From Dehalococcoidia bacterium (GTDB taxonomy: Bacteria; Chloroflexota; Dehalococcoidia; Tepidiformales; Tepidiformaceae), in assembly GCA_020432045.1 (NCBI GenBank), contig JAGQHB010000075.1, positions 1 to 64,000 on the forward strand: 64,000 nt of DNA. The letters are read 5' to 3'. Below the pieces are notes generated by a model. That model was not told where the DNA came from. It did not search any database and worked only from the letters and a program-made list of their open reading frames with translations. Numbering within the stretch: position 1 is the stretch's first letter; each line of letters begins with the position of its first letter. A program made the translations under genes and the position numbers. Below, one piece after another: positions 1 through 8,512 of the stretch.

Positions 1-309
1 TCAGGGCTCCCCCCGATTTTTGGTGCAACCCCGGCCCCGGCGGCTGGTGCGCGGGTAGAACGACGGCCCGTCCTTGGGGCCGGTAGATTCGAATGGGGCC
101 ATGTCCTTGTCTCTGACGAGCGCCCCGAAGGGACGGACGTCAGCCCGCTCGTGGCACTCCTGCTCGCGTCGTGTGATGGCCAACAGACCGTCACAGGTGT
201 CATCGGTACGCTCGCCGAAAGGACCGGGCGTGCGCCGCAGGAGATGGCCTCCGCAGTCATCCAGGCGCTCGGCATTCTCTACACGGATGGTGCTGTCGAC
301 CTCGCCTGA
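1..309 (+). CDS. 3' end of an unidentified gene (partial)
   Basis: This reading frame is open from the window edge and stops with TGA at 307-309, leaving about 102 residues of a C-terminus. The last 55 residues look like a small helical, winged-helix-like module (around TDVSPLVALLLASCDG and LAERTGRAPQEMASAVIQAL), of the kind that closes some methyltransferase, PqqD-like or cupin-type proteins. I prefer this frame over the longer overlapping frames here because its composition is protein-like (alternating hydrophobic helices) while the others are Arg/Ser-rich. It converges with the metallopeptidase gene 8 bases downstream. The function cannot be told from this fragment. Confidence 0.6.
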   Translation, partial: SGLPPIFGATPAPAAGARVERRPVLGAGRFEWGHVLVSDERPEGTDVSPLVALLLASCDGQQTVTGVIGTLAERTGRAPQEMASAVIQALGILYTDGAVDLA

Positions 310-316
310 CCCCGTG

Positions 317-1555
317 TCAGTGTTCGAGGGTCGCCAACGCAGCGTCGAGATCACTCACGCTCGTCACCTCCCGCATCACCCGCAGGAATGCGCCTACATC
401 CCCCGTGAGCTCCCAAACCCGTTCAATCTTCGGTCCGACCGGGTTCGACGAGGCAGGCGAATCTGCGTACGTGCCATAAAACGCGAAGTACGCCTGGTTC
501 AGCTTCCGAATGAAGATCCCGTTGTCTTCGAAGAACTGCCGCTTTGCATCCATCGCCGCTTCGGCCGCATCCACCTTCCCGTCTGCCAGCAATGCGTCCA
601 CCTCCAGCCGAAGGGCTCGCATCTCCGCGCTGAAGTCAATCGTCACCGGGGTCGTCGCAGTCGTTACAGGACGGCGTCCGTCCTCCGCCGGGTCAAGGAC
701 CAGTGGTGCTGCCTTCCGGATGAGGTTCGCAATCTCGCGGCCGGCGATGTTTGCGGTCGTTTCGTTCAGTGTCTCTGCATCCCCGCCCTTTCCCCACTGA
801 CGGCCAAGTGGGTAGAACGCGACATAGTGATGCACCCACTCATGCGATGCTGTGTCCAGCAGACTGTCGTACGTCCGGTCGGCCGTCACGATTGCCGGGT
901 AGGCCGCGAGCCCCCCGATCGATACCACCAGCGAGACTGTCTTCTCGTCATCCTCGCTTTTCTCGATGCGCTGGATATCCTCCAGCGTCAGCCCGGGTTT
1001 TAGCAGTGTGTCGCCAACCCGTTCGATCCTGTCTCTGGGTGAACGCACGAGTAGCTGCGGGGGGGTCGTCAGTTCGAAGTCCACCGGTGGCCAGGTCAGC
1101 CGGATGTCGCCAAAGAGCGGCAGACCGCGCCGCAACCCAACCGATGTCACGGCGTCGTCAATCAGTCCTTCGACGAAGCGTTCCACGTCGTTCTCATACA
1201 GCGCCCGTTCGCTGGAGAGTGCGTCGACCAGCGCGGTGTCTGGAGGCGTCTGATCAAGTGCCCCCCGGAGCTGGGTCGTGAGCCGGAAATAGTTCCGGAC
1301 CGCCTCATCACCGGTAGCGGCATCCGGCTCTGGCCCAATCCCCAGCCGGGCCGTCGCATTTGCGAAGAGCGTGTCCGCCTCCCACCGCCAGACGTGATAC
1401 CGGTAGGCGCCGAGAGTGCCCCGGTCAGAGAAGAGCGCAAGTGCCAGTCCGGCCGTGAGCCCAATGATGACGGCGGCCACCGCCGTCATCGTCCATACCT
1501 GCGGCCTCCATGCGTGGAAGCCAACATCTTCCGCCGGACGGAATCCAGGCTTCAT
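317..1555 (-). CDS. membrane-anchored HEXXH metallopeptidase-like protein
   Basis: The protein has about 412 residues. One transmembrane segment near residues 25-45 is followed by a long extracytoplasmic domain. About two thirds along it carries HEWVHHY, an HEXXH zinc motif, and about 25 residues later NETTANIAGREI, whose Glu is well placed as the third zinc ligand of a gluzincin. This predicts a surface zinc peptidase, but I cannot name the family. GTG (1558) and ATG (1555) starts are adjacent; ATG is chosen because a TAGTCT -10 hexamer lies 6 bases upstream, fitting a leaderless transcript. It is transcribed alone, divergent from the RDD gene. Confidence 0.7.
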   Translation of the reverse strand: MKPGFRPAEDVGFHAWRPQVWTMTAVAAVIIGLTAGLALALFSDRGTLGAYRYHVWRWEADTLFANATARLGIGPEPDAATGDEAVRNYFRLTTQLRGALDQTPPDTALVDALSSERALYENDVERFVEGLIDDAVTSVGLRRGLPLFGDIRLTWPPVDFELTTPPQLLVRSPRDRIERVGDTLLKPGLTLEDIQRIEKSEDDEKTVSLVVSIGGLAAYPAIVTADRTYDSLLDTASHEWVHHYVAFYPLGRQWGKGGDAETLNETTANIAGREIANLIRKAAPLVLDPAEDGRRPVTTATTPVTIDFSAEMRALRLEVDALLADGKVDAAEAAMDAKRQFFEDNGIFIRKLNQAYFAFYGTYADSPASSNPVGPKIERVWELTGDVGAFLRVMREVTSVSDLDAALATLEH

Positions 1556-1561
1556 CACGCT

Positions 1562-1567
1562 AGACTA
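1562..1567 (-). promoter_or_regulatory. -10 hexamer TAGTCT, likely leaderless promoter
   Basis: TAGTCT ends 6 bases before the ATG of the metallopeptidase gene, leaving no room for a ribosome binding site. Confidence 0.45.
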
Positions 1568-1628
1568 CCCTGAGGCACGTTTGAAGGCCGTCAACACTTC
1601 TTTCTCCCTCCTGTAGCGTTGGGCATCC

Positions 1629-2222
1629 GTGGATACAATGAGCAATCGCATGGCCGCATCAGGCGCTTCCCCTCGCCCCCAGCCGCGTCCCATCCAGCTC
1701 ACCTACGCTTCATTCGAAGCTCGCGTGGCGGCGGCGACACTCGACCTGCTTGTCCTCTTCATCATCGGTGCCCTCCTCATCACCGCGGGTGCGCTGGTCA
1801 TCCTTATCTCGTCCGACTTTGAAAAGACCGACCCTTCCACGCTGTCAATCAACACCTTCTGGGCGTGTGTCGGCGCAATCGCCCCCGCTTCGCTCCTCTA
1901 CCTCTTCCTGTCCTACGCATGGAAGGGCCAGACGGTCGGAAAAGCGGTCATGCAGCTCATGATGGTCCGCTCCGATGGCCGTCCGCTCGGCGTATTTGGT
2001 GCCATCGCTCGCGTCATTGGAGTCCTGACCTACTTCCTCCTCTTCGGGCTCGGCGCAATCGGGGCGTTCATTCTGCGCGGCTCGACTCTTCCGGCTGCCA
2101 TCGCCATGGGGGCAGCGATGGCCTTTATCGTCATTGGCGTCCTCATCGCCGCCTTCGATGGCCGTCGCCGCATGCTCCATGACCGCATCGCCGGCACTAT
2201 CGTCGTGAAGTTGCAGGGCTGA
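1629..2222 (+). CDS. RDD family membrane protein
   Basis: This 197-residue polytopic protein has the hallmarks of the RDD family. The first helix (about residues 30-58) opens with an Arg and an Asp (ARVAAATLDLL). A short cytoplasmic loop carries KGQTVGKAVMQLMMVRSDG, the conserved KGQTxGK element that follows the second helix in this family. Two more hydrophobic segments lie near 115-145 and 150-180. RDD proteins are membrane proteins often linked to transport, but the substrate here is unknown. The start is GTG at 1629 or ATG at 1638. The stop TGA touches the ATG of the next gene, so the two are probably cotranscribed and translationally coupled. Confidence 0.8.
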   Translation: MDTMSNRMAASGASPRPQPRPIQLTYASFEARVAAATLDLLVLFIIGALLITAGALVILISSDFEKTDPSTLSINTFWACVGAIAPASLLYLFLSYAWKGQTVGKAVMQLMMVRSDGRPLGVFGAIARVIGVLTYFLLFGLGAIGAFILRGSTLPAAIAMGAAMAFIVIGVLIAAFDGRRRMLHDRIAGTIVVKLQG

Positions 2223-3119
2223 ATGGCCTCCAACCGGCAATCCCGCACCGTCCGCGGCCCACGCGAGCCAGTCTCTGTCATTGGTAGCCGCCTCGAACGG
2301 CCGCAGGGTCCTGGCGGGCACGTGCCTTACGCTGCTCTCCTCGGGCTGCTCACCTTCCTCCTCGTCGCGACGCTTTCGGTCTGGCAGCTAACATCCGGTG
2401 CAGTCGCCCGTCAGCTGCTTGCCGAGGGCATCGCCGCCCTCACGGATTCCGATAGTGTCCTCGCGCAAGCAAGACCGGCCATGGTCGATGCCGCGACGGC
2501 GGATCCGTCGGCGCCGGTCGTGGTCCCCGGGTTTCCCCTCGATGTGAGCTTCACCGCCCAGGAGGCACGGTCTGCCCCCGCCCGTGAGCTGCGGGACTTG
2601 TTGCTTGGCCGCTCAGCCGCAATTGTCTACTCGGACGGCCTTGCCGCCTTCGACCGTACCGGCGACGCGTCCCTCGGGTTCTTCTCCCGCGAAGGTCTCC
2701 TCGATTCATTCGTCGGCCAACTCTCCGAATCCAATCATTCACGCTCCAGTGTCGTCTTGCTGGTCCTTGCTGCGCTGACAGCTTTCGTCGTCGCCATGGT
2801 TACAGCGCGCACACGTGGGCATCGCCAGCTACGCACGATTGGGGTCCCGCTGTTTCTCGCCGGGATCTCTGGCTATGCCCTCTGCGCCACCATCATTCCC
2901 TTCGTTCTTGGGCACTGGTGGTCCGGGGACCCCTTCAGCGAAACGATAGACGGCCTCATATCCGACGCGATTGGGATCCCTCGACGGAACTTCCTCGTGC
3001 TCACCGTGCTTGGCCTCGCATTCACCCTCGCAGGGCTCGCGATCGAGGCCATCGCCCGGCGATTTGCCCCCTCCGACCCGGGATCACCACTTCCGGCCAC
3101 AACCCGCCGCTTTCGCTAA
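2223..3119 (+). CDS. hypothetical four-helix membrane protein
   Basis: I do not recognise this 298-residue protein. It has a cytoplasmic N-terminus of about 35 residues, a transmembrane segment near 37-58, an extracytoplasmic domain of roughly 120 residues with no cysteines, then three clustered transmembrane segments (about 177-194, 207-230 and 258-280) and a short Pro/Arg-rich tail. The layout resembles a membrane-anchored sensor or assembly factor without a catalytic domain. Its ATG follows directly on the stop of the RDD gene, so the two probably form one transcription unit. It overlaps the convergent endonuclease III gene by four bases at the 3' end. Confidence 0.6.
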   Translation: MASNRQSRTVRGPREPVSVIGSRLERPQGPGGHVPYAALLGLLTFLLVATLSVWQLTSGAVARQLLAEGIAALTDSDSVLAQARPAMVDAATADPSAPVVVPGFPLDVSFTAQEARSAPARELRDLLLGRSAAIVYSDGLAAFDRTGDASLGFFSREGLLDSFVGQLSESNHSRSSVVLLVLAALTAFVVAMVTARTRGHRQLRTIGVPLFLAGISGYALCATIIPFVLGHWWSGDPFSETIDGLISDAIGIPRRNFLVLTVLGLAFTLAGLAIEAIARRFAPSDPGSPLPATTRRFR

Positions 3120-3772
3120 CCGGGGCGCGAACCCGCCGGGCAGTCGGGCTGGAGCGGGCAGCGCTCGCATGCTGGCCGTCGTGCCCCACACGTCCGGCGC
3201 CCATGCTTGATCAACAGCATGTGGAATCTGTAGTAGTCCTCCGGGTCAACCGCAGCGGCGAGGTCATCGTGCGCCTGCTCTGGAGTGCGTCGTTCCGCTA
3301 CTAACCCCAACCGCTTCGAAACGCGTTCGACATGTGTGTCCACAGGCAGCGCTGGACGCCCCAGGCCGAACAGCAATACGCATGCCGCCGTTTTCGGCCC
3401 CACGCCCGGCAGCGACCGCAACCAGGTATTCGCGTCCTCAAGCGGCAGTTCCGCGAGAAATCCAAGACTCATATCCGGTGATCGGGCCGCCACTGCTTGC
3501 AACACCCGCTGGATACGCGGCCCCTTTTGATTTGCCAATCCGCCTGGCTGGATTACCTGCACCAAATCGGCCGCTGGTGCCGCAGCAATTTCGGCCCATG
3601 ATCCATACGCGCGGAGCATGGCGTTGAAGGCCCGCCCGCTGTTTGTGTCCGCGGTGTTCTGTGACAGGATCGTCAGGATCAGCTCGGCGAGCGGGTCGCC
3701 CGACGGCACGTTCACCGGCATCCCATACACCGGTGCGAGCCGTTCGATAACCTCGCCCGGTGAGAGCGTCAC
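3116..3772 (-). CDS. nth: endonuclease III (DNA glycosylase/AP lyase)
   Basis: This is a base-excision repair glycosylase that removes oxidised pyrimidines and nicks abasic sites. With the GTG start at 3772 it has 218 residues, the normal family length. The helix-hairpin-helix LPGVGPKTA supplies the catalytic Lys127, and PVDTHV the catalytic Asp145. The C-terminus has the iron-sulfur ligand pattern C-x6-C-x2-C-x5-C (Cys195, 202, 205, 211). The frame is open further upstream, but the GTG overlaps the TGA of the flavoprotein gene (GTGA), which fits translational coupling and the family N-terminus. Together the two genes form a minus-strand pair. Confidence 0.93.
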   Translation of the reverse strand: MTLSPGEVIERLAPVYGMPVNVPSGDPLAELILTILSQNTADTNSGRAFNAMLRAYGSWAEIAAAPAADLVQVIQPGGLANQKGPRIQRVLQAVAARSPDMSLGFLAELPLEDANTWLRSLPGVGPKTAACVLLFGLGRPALPVDTHVERVSKRLGLVAERRTPEQAHDDLAAAVDPEDYYRFHMLLIKHGRRTCGARRPACERCPLQPDCPAGSRPG

Positions 3773-4959
3773 GCTTGTTCCATCATCCGCGCGGCCAGCT
3801 TCGGCAGCAGTGGGAGGCGGCCAGTTTCCCGTGCGTACGTCGATTCTCCACGCTGCGTCGCGAAGAACGCGTCCCACAGGAATCCTGTGTGGTTCGATGC
3901 GAATAGCCAGGGCCGCCTCGCCCGCCGGAGCATCCCATAGAACATGAACGCCACGATTCGTGCCGCCCGCAGTTCCGGCATGATCTGGGTGTCGATCTCC
4001 CGCGTGTACGAGTCTAGCGAGCCGTCCGTCCCCATCGCCCGCAGTGTCGCCCTCGCGGCCGTCCTCCCCGAATCGATCGCGTAGAAGATGCCCTCGCCGG
4101 TAAATTCGTCTGCCAGGCCCGCCGCGTCGCCTGCAAGGAGCGCCCGGCCGCCGGCAATGACTTCGTCGCCTCGCCGGAACCGGATCTTGTGCCCACGAGC
4201 CATCTGAACCGACCCTCCCGCGAACCCTCGCCCGGCAATGAATTCGTCAGTTAGTGCCTTCATCTGGTTCCCCTGCCCCTGCGGCAACACGATCCCGAAC
4301 GAACCAACCCTGGCCTTTGGGAACAGCCATGCGTACCCCCACGGGTCGTACCCGAGGTCAATCACCGCCGTAGCGCTACTCGTCCGGGCGCCCGCTGGAG
4401 CCGCCACCTCCACTTCCCATGCCGCACACTCCGCCATGTTCGCCCCCAGGCCCAGTTGCTTGCCAGCCGGACTGTGCGCGCCATCGGCGCAGACGGCGAA
4501 GTCAGCCGCTGCCTCGAACCCGCCTTCAGAATGGATTCGGATGCCGCCATCCTGCTCGATGCGACGCACCGTGGTTCCGGCGCGAAACGCTGCACCCGCT
4601 ACCTGCGCCTTCTCCAGCAGGAGCGCGTCAAATCGTTCCCGCATCACCATGTGTGCGAAGGGTGCTCCCGAGCGCTTCGCAAACGAATGCTTCCCGCGAT
4701 ACGTCACTTCGATGCGCGACACTGATTGCTCGACAACGCTGTCGACCGGGAATGGCAACAGCCGTTCGGTCCGGAGCGGCACCCCGCCGCCACACGCCTT
4801 GTATCGGGGGAAGGTTGCCCGGTCCACGATCAGCACCCGTGCCCCGGCCGCCGCAAGCTCCCTCGCGGCCGTTGAGCCGGCGGGGCCTGCGCCGATCACG
4901 ATGGTGTCGAATCGTTCCACTTCGTTGATCGTAGCCGCCAGGCTGACAACGGGAAGCAT
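3769..4959 (-). CDS. geranylgeranyl reductase family FAD-dependent oxidoreductase
   Basis: This 396-residue flavoprotein starts with a Rossmann motif, GAGPAGS, near residues 23-29, followed by the family signature RYKACGGG. A second FAD-contacting motif, LLAGDAAGLADEFTGEG, lies in the C-terminal half. Family members saturate isoprenoid chains such as geranylgeranyl lipids, chlorophyll side chains or menaquinone tails, or act as related monooxygenases. No isoprenoid genes are next to it, so the substrate is open. A GAGGGA ribosome binding site precedes the ATG. It is divergent from rpsU, and its stop overlaps the nth start. Confidence 0.85.
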   Translation of the reverse strand: MLPVVSLAATINEVERFDTIVIGAGPAGSTAARELAAAGARVLIVDRATFPRYKACGGGVPLRTERLLPFPVDSVVEQSVSRIEVTYRGKHSFAKRSGAPFAHMVMRERFDALLLEKAQVAGAAFRAGTTVRRIEQDGGIRIHSEGGFEAAADFAVCADGAHSPAGKQLGLGANMAECAAWEVEVAAPAGARTSSATAVIDLGYDPWGYAWLFPKARVGSFGIVLPQGQGNQMKALTDEFIAGRGFAGGSVQMARGHKIRFRRGDEVIAGGRALLAGDAAGLADEFTGEGIFYAIDSGRTAARATLRAMGTDGSLDSYTREIDTQIMPELRAARIVAFMFYGMLRRARRPWLFASNHTGFLWDAFFATQRGESTYARETGRLPLLPKLAARMMEQA

Positions 4960-5054
4960 GCATGCTTCCCTCGCTGGCCCGCTGATGGTAGCCTGCGATT
5001 TCCGCGATACCCGTTTCGGGCATTCCCTCGCGAGAAGGCGGGTGATCTAGCTAC

Positions 5055-5270
5055 TTGGCCGAAGTTGTCATTTCCGACGGCGAACCTTTTGAAGTAGCAC
5101 TCAAGCGGTTCAATAAGCGCGTTCAGCAGGATGGCATTCTCGCAGAAGCGCGCCGTCGTGAGCACTATGAGAAGCCCAGCGTGAAGCGCAAGAAGAAGGA
5201 GCAGGCCCGCCTGCGCAAGCTTCGTAAGAAGCAGCTTCGCAGCGAAGCACGAGCGGCAAGCCGCCGCTAG
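5055..5270 (+). CDS. rpsU: small ribosomal subunit protein bS21
   Basis: This short, strongly basic protein of 71 residues matches S21: an N-terminal half around [17 protein letters not shown], then a Lys/Arg-rich helix ([16 protein letters not shown]). It helps the 30S subunit engage mRNA. The only sensible start is TTG at 5055, with a purine-rich AGAAGGCGGG about 14-20 bases upstream, a somewhat long spacing; an in-frame stop (TAG) lies in between, so no longer form is possible. A strong terminator follows 25 bases after the stop, making this a single-gene unit ahead of yqeY. Confidence 0.92.
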   Translation: MAEVVISDGEPFEVALKRFNKRVQQDGILAEARRREHYEKPSVKRKKKEQARLRKLRKKQLRSEARAASRR

Positions 5271-5294
5271 GCGCTTCCATACCGTTCCAACTCC

Positions 5295-5324
5295 AGCCCG
5301 GGCGCTTCAGTGCCCGGGCTTTCT
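5295..5324 (+). terminator. Rho-independent terminator after rpsU
   Basis: A perfect 9-bp stem (AGCCCGGGC with GCCCGGGCT), an 8-base loop and a trailing TTCTGTTT. It separates rpsU from yqeY, whose ATG comes 16 bases later. Confidence 0.8.
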
Positions 5325-5340
5325 GTTTCCGGGAGCCTCC

Positions 5341-5790
5341 ATGTCCAATCTCAAAGAACAACTCCAGTCCGACCTGCTTAATGCAATGCGTGCCCGGGAC
5401 GAAACACGAAAGAGTTCCCTCCGCATGCTCACCGCTGCGATAAAGAATGCCGAAATCGAAGCCCGCGCCCCACTCGCCGACGCGGACGTGCTCTCCGTCA
5501 TCCAGAAGCAGGTCAAGCAGCGCCGCGAAAGCATCATTGAATTCGAAAAGGGCGGCCGCCAGGATCTCGTCGACAAAGAACGGGCCGAGATGACAATCCT
5601 TGAGACGTATCTCCCGCCGCAGGCCGGGCGTGACCAGATCGAGGCCGCAGCACGCCGGATCATCGCCGAAACCGGAGCCAGTTCCGTGCGTGATATCGGG
5701 AAGGTGATGCCCCTACTCGTCAAAGAATTTGCTGGAACTGCGGATGGACGAACGATCAACGATGTCGTCCGCTCGCTCCTCGGCTCATAG
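5341..5790 (+). CDS. yqeY: GatB/YqeY domain protein
   Basis: This 149-residue all-helical protein is a standalone YqeY, related to the C-terminal tRNA-binding tail of the GatB subunit of Glu-tRNA(Gln) amidotransferase. Recognisable stretches are LNAMRARDETRKSSLRML near the N-terminus, KQVKQRRESIIEFEKGGR in the middle, LETYLPPQ, and DIGKVMPLL near the end. Its exact role is unsettled in the family; tRNA-dependent amidation or tRNA binding is usually proposed. Pairing with rpsU is common in bacteria and supports the call. It is 42 bases upstream of pgpH. Confidence 0.9.
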   Translation: MSNLKEQLQSDLLNAMRARDETRKSSLRMLTAAIKNAEIEARAPLADADVLSVIQKQVKQRRESIIEFEKGGRQDLVDKERAEMTILETYLPPQAGRDQIEAAARRIIAETGASSVRDIGKVMPLLVKEFAGTADGRTINDVVRSLLGS

Positions 5791-5818
5791 GGCGGGAAGG
5801 CCGCCAGGACCCCTCTGG

Positions 5819-5824
5819 TATGCT
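5819..5824 (+). promoter_or_regulatory. -10 hexamer TATGCT, likely leaderless promoter of pgpH
   Basis: TATGCT ends 8 bases before the pgpH ATG. No ribosome binding site fits between them. Confidence 0.45.
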
Positions 5825-5832
5825 GGCAGCGG

Positions 5833-7965
5833 ATGACTAGCACTGCCAGCTCGGCCCCGGCTCCCCTCATTGCGGGCATTGCACTTGGCTTCGTGGTCGC
5901 GCTCGTGACGGCACTGGCGATGCTCCCCGTCGCAATCGGCGGCGCTGATGTCCGGGCGGGCGATCGTGCCCCGAGCACCTTCCTCGCCCGCCGGGATGCA
6001 CAGTTCGAATCCACCGTGATTACGGATCAGCTCCGGGATCAGGCCGAGGCTCGCGTTCCGGTGCAGTATTTTCCCCCGGACCCCGCCGTCGCGACGAATC
6101 AGCGCGCCGCCGTTTCCGCGCTCCTCGATGGTTTGGCGAATGTTCGCCGCCGCAGCCTCCCCGTCGCACAGCGCCTCGCCGAGGCACAGACGCTCCCGGG
6201 CGCGGCCACCATCGATCCCTCCGTCATCGGAACGGTGCTCGACTTCGATGCCGCGACGTTCGATGACTTCAGGCTACGCGTGGACGCGGCCATTGTTGCC
6301 CTCATGGCGGCGCCGATTCTCGAGTCAGACATCAACGGCAAGATCAGCAACTACCTCGCCACCGCCACCATCGATTCGAACGCTGAGTTCGTCGCCGTCC
6401 GCGAAGTCCTTCAGAGTTTCGTCGTCCAGAACGTCCGGGTCGATGACCAGGCGACCAGCGAGGCTCGCGCTGCCGCCCGCGCTGCCGTGCCACCCTCAGT
6501 CGTAACCCTCACCCAGGGCCAGGTCGTTGTGCAGGAAGCTGATGTCCTCGACGAGGCAGATATCGAGGCCCTTGAACAGACAGGTGTGATCTCATCCGGC
6601 TTTGACACGGCGCGTGCCCTTGGCGGAATTCTTGTGGCAGCGCTTAGCGGGCTGCTCGTCGGCACCGGCGCCAGCCGCGCCGGCCGCTTTCGCCGGCCTG
6701 CCGCACCTGCCGTCTGGCTCGCCGGGGCAGTATTGATCGCCGCTCCTATCGCGGCCCGCGTAGCGTTCCCGTTCATCTTTCCGGACGACCAGCATCTCTA
6801 CATCGCGTTCGTGATCCCGTTTGCTGCAGCCGCACTTGTTGCTGCCGCCCTCGGCGGCTTCGCATTTGGTGCCATCGTTGCCGTGGTCACCGGGATGTCC
6901 GTCGCGATGGTGGCGATCACAGTTCCGGACCTCGCCGGTTCCCGCTTTTCCAACCCGATAGAGTCGTTTGCGATCGGCTTTGCCGTCACCCTCGCCGGCG
7001 TCGCCGGCAGCGCCGTTCTTTCGTCCCGCCACAGCGTGCTCCACTTCGCCCTCGCCGGGATTGCTGCAGCGGTCGCCATTTCCTCGCTGCTCGGGGCCAT
7101 CTGGCTCGTCGCCGCGCCCCGATCGGACGAGGACCTTCGCTGGCTCGTCCAGGCAGCTCTGGGCCACGGATTTGGTGCCGCCCTGCTTGCCAGCCTGACG
7201 GTCTCATTCTTCGCCGGTCGTCTTGGACTGCGGCACGAGGCCCGGCTTGAACGCCTCTTGCGGGGAGACCACCCGCTACTCATGCGGCTCCAGGACGAAG
7301 CCCCGGGTACTTACCACCACAGTATGATGGTGGCGACCCTCGCTGAGGCCGCCGCGCGCCGCATTGGCGCCGACGCCCGCCTTGCCCGGGTCGGCGCCAT
7401 GTTCCATGACATCGGCAAGCTCGCCCAGCCGCGCTACTACATCGAAAACACCGTCGAAGGTGAGGAGAACCCCCACCACGAGCTTCCTCCTGAAGCCAGT
7501 GCTGCGCGTATCAGGGAACACGTCACCAACGGCGTCGTACTCGCTCGCCAATACGGCCTACCCGCGGAAGTTCGCGTCTTCATCCCCGAGCACCATGGCA
7601 CGCGGCTGATCGCCTTCTTTTACCGCCAGGCCGTCAAGGACTCACCGCTTGTTGATGAAGCGGACTTTCAGTACGCCGGTCCTCGCCCCCAGTCCCGCGA
7701 GACCGCCATCGTCATGCTCGCCGATTCGTGCGAAGCGACGGTCCGGGCGCTCGAAGCCAGGGAAAATGTCGACATCAGGAAAGCAATCACTGACACCATC
7801 CAGGAGCGCTCCGATGAGGGCGAACTCGATGACTCCGGCCTCACTGTCCGCGACATCCGGGTCATCGCCGATACGTTCCGCGAAAATCTCCGCGCGCTGC
7901 ATCACCGCCGTATCGCATATCCACCGGCGGCGCCCGAAGAGGCACTCCGCCTTGGCCGGGCCTGA
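5833..7965 (+). CDS. pgpH: 7TMR-HDED/HD membrane hydrolase, PgpH-type c-di-AMP phosphodiesterase
   Basis: This 710-residue protein has the full PgpH layout: an N-terminal transmembrane helix (about 12-36), an extracytoplasmic 7TMR-HDED region to about residue 255, a seven-helix membrane block (about 260-480) and a cytoplasmic HD domain. The HD domain shows GTYHHSMM near residue 494, the metal pair HDIGK at about 525, an IPEHHGT motif and a later LADSCEA. PgpH enzymes hydrolyse cyclic di-AMP to pApA and so set the level of this messenger. That is notable because a c-di-AMP riboswitch lies at 36.5 kb. It converges with the MarC-like gene four bases downstream. Confidence 0.88.
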   Translation: MTSTASSAPAPLIAGIALGFVVALVTALAMLPVAIGGADVRAGDRAPSTFLARRDAQFESTVITDQLRDQAEARVPVQYFPPDPAVATNQRAAVSALLDGLANVRRRSLPVAQRLAEAQTLPGAATIDPSVIGTVLDFDAATFDDFRLRVDAAIVALMAAPILESDINGKISNYLATATIDSNAEFVAVREVLQSFVVQNVRVDDQATSEARAAARAAVPPSVVTLTQGQVVVQEADVLDEADIEALEQTGVISSGFDTARALGGILVAALSGLLVGTGASRAGRFRRPAAPAVWLAGAVLIAAPIAARVAFPFIFPDDQHLYIAFVIPFAAAALVAAALGGFAFGAIVAVVTGMSVAMVAITVPDLAGSRFSNPIESFAIGFAVTLAGVAGSAVLSSRHSVLHFALAGIAAAVAISSLLGAIWLVAAPRSDEDLRWLVQAALGHGFGAALLASLTVSFFAGRLGLRHEARLERLLRGDHPLLMRLQDEAPGTYHHSMMVATLAEAAARRIGADARLARVGAMFHDIGKLAQPRYYIENTVEGEENPHHELPPEASAARIREHVTNGVVLARQYGLPAEVRVFIPEHHGTRLIAFFYRQAVKDSPLVDEADFQYAGPRPQSRETAIVMLADSCEATVRALEARENVDIRKAITDTIQERSDEGELDDSGLTVRDIRVIADTFRENLRALHHRRIAYPPAAPEEALRLGRA

Positions 7966-7969
7966 TCCG

Positions 7970-8512
7970 CTAGACGGATTTAACGCTCTCGACAACCAGT
8001 CCCACGGCCAACACCACCAACCCGGCTCCGGTCATTCGTGCAATCGCCTCCATGGCCCGCGGCCAACGCTCCCCGGCGAACCATGCGAAGCCCACCGCAG
8101 CGATAACGCCAACCGCCGCCAAAGACACTCCCGCAAAGACCCCGTCGCTGGCGCCATAGTGAACGACGCCGACGGCCACGGCCGGGTTGAAGACCATCGG
8201 GAACGCCAGCGGGAAGATTCCTTCTCGCCACCCCCCCGCAAACGCCCGGTTCGTTCCCGGCCAAACGAGTGCTCCTAACCCCATCCCCATCATTACGACG
8301 CCGGCCGCCAGTTGAAAACTCGGTTCCGTCGTGCCGAGCAATTCGAGCACTCCGCTGGAGACCGTTGCGGCCACCAACGCAAGGCCAATCGCTGCCACAC
8401 CGGTAACGGTCGCGATCTGACGGCTGTCAATTCGCCCTTTCGCAGCCAACGCCACAGCCGCGGGATTCACCGCACAGAGCATCACCAGGATCGCTCTCAG
8501 TTCGTCGCTCAA
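7970..8512 (-). CDS. MarC-like integral membrane protein
   Basis: This 180-residue protein has six predicted transmembrane segments in the pattern of the MarC family: an NPA motif in the first helix (CAVNPAAVAL), FQLAAGVVMMGMGL in the middle, and PLAFPMVFNPAVAV, matching the family's second PLAxPxxxxP loop. MarC proteins have no firmly known function. It is the last gene of the five-gene operon that begins with the DUF4331 gene; its ATG overlaps the upstream stop as ATGA, which indicates coupling. It is slightly shorter than the usual 200 or so residues. Confidence 0.6.
   Translation of the reverse strand: MSDELRAILVMLCAVNPAAVALAAKGRIDSRQIATVTGVAAIGLALVAATVSSGVLELLGTTEPSFQLAAGVVMMGMGLGALVWPGTNRAFAGGWREGIFPLAFPMVFNPAVAVGVVHYGASDGVFAGVSLAAVGVIAAVGFAWFAGERWPRAMEAIARMTGAGLVVLAVGLVVESVKSV

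Noticed and set aside
74-1003. 309-residue open frame on plus at the left edge
   Set aside because: Arg/Ser/Pro-rich composition with no fold pattern; it is the antisense shadow of the metallopeptidase gene and overlaps the better frame ending at 309.
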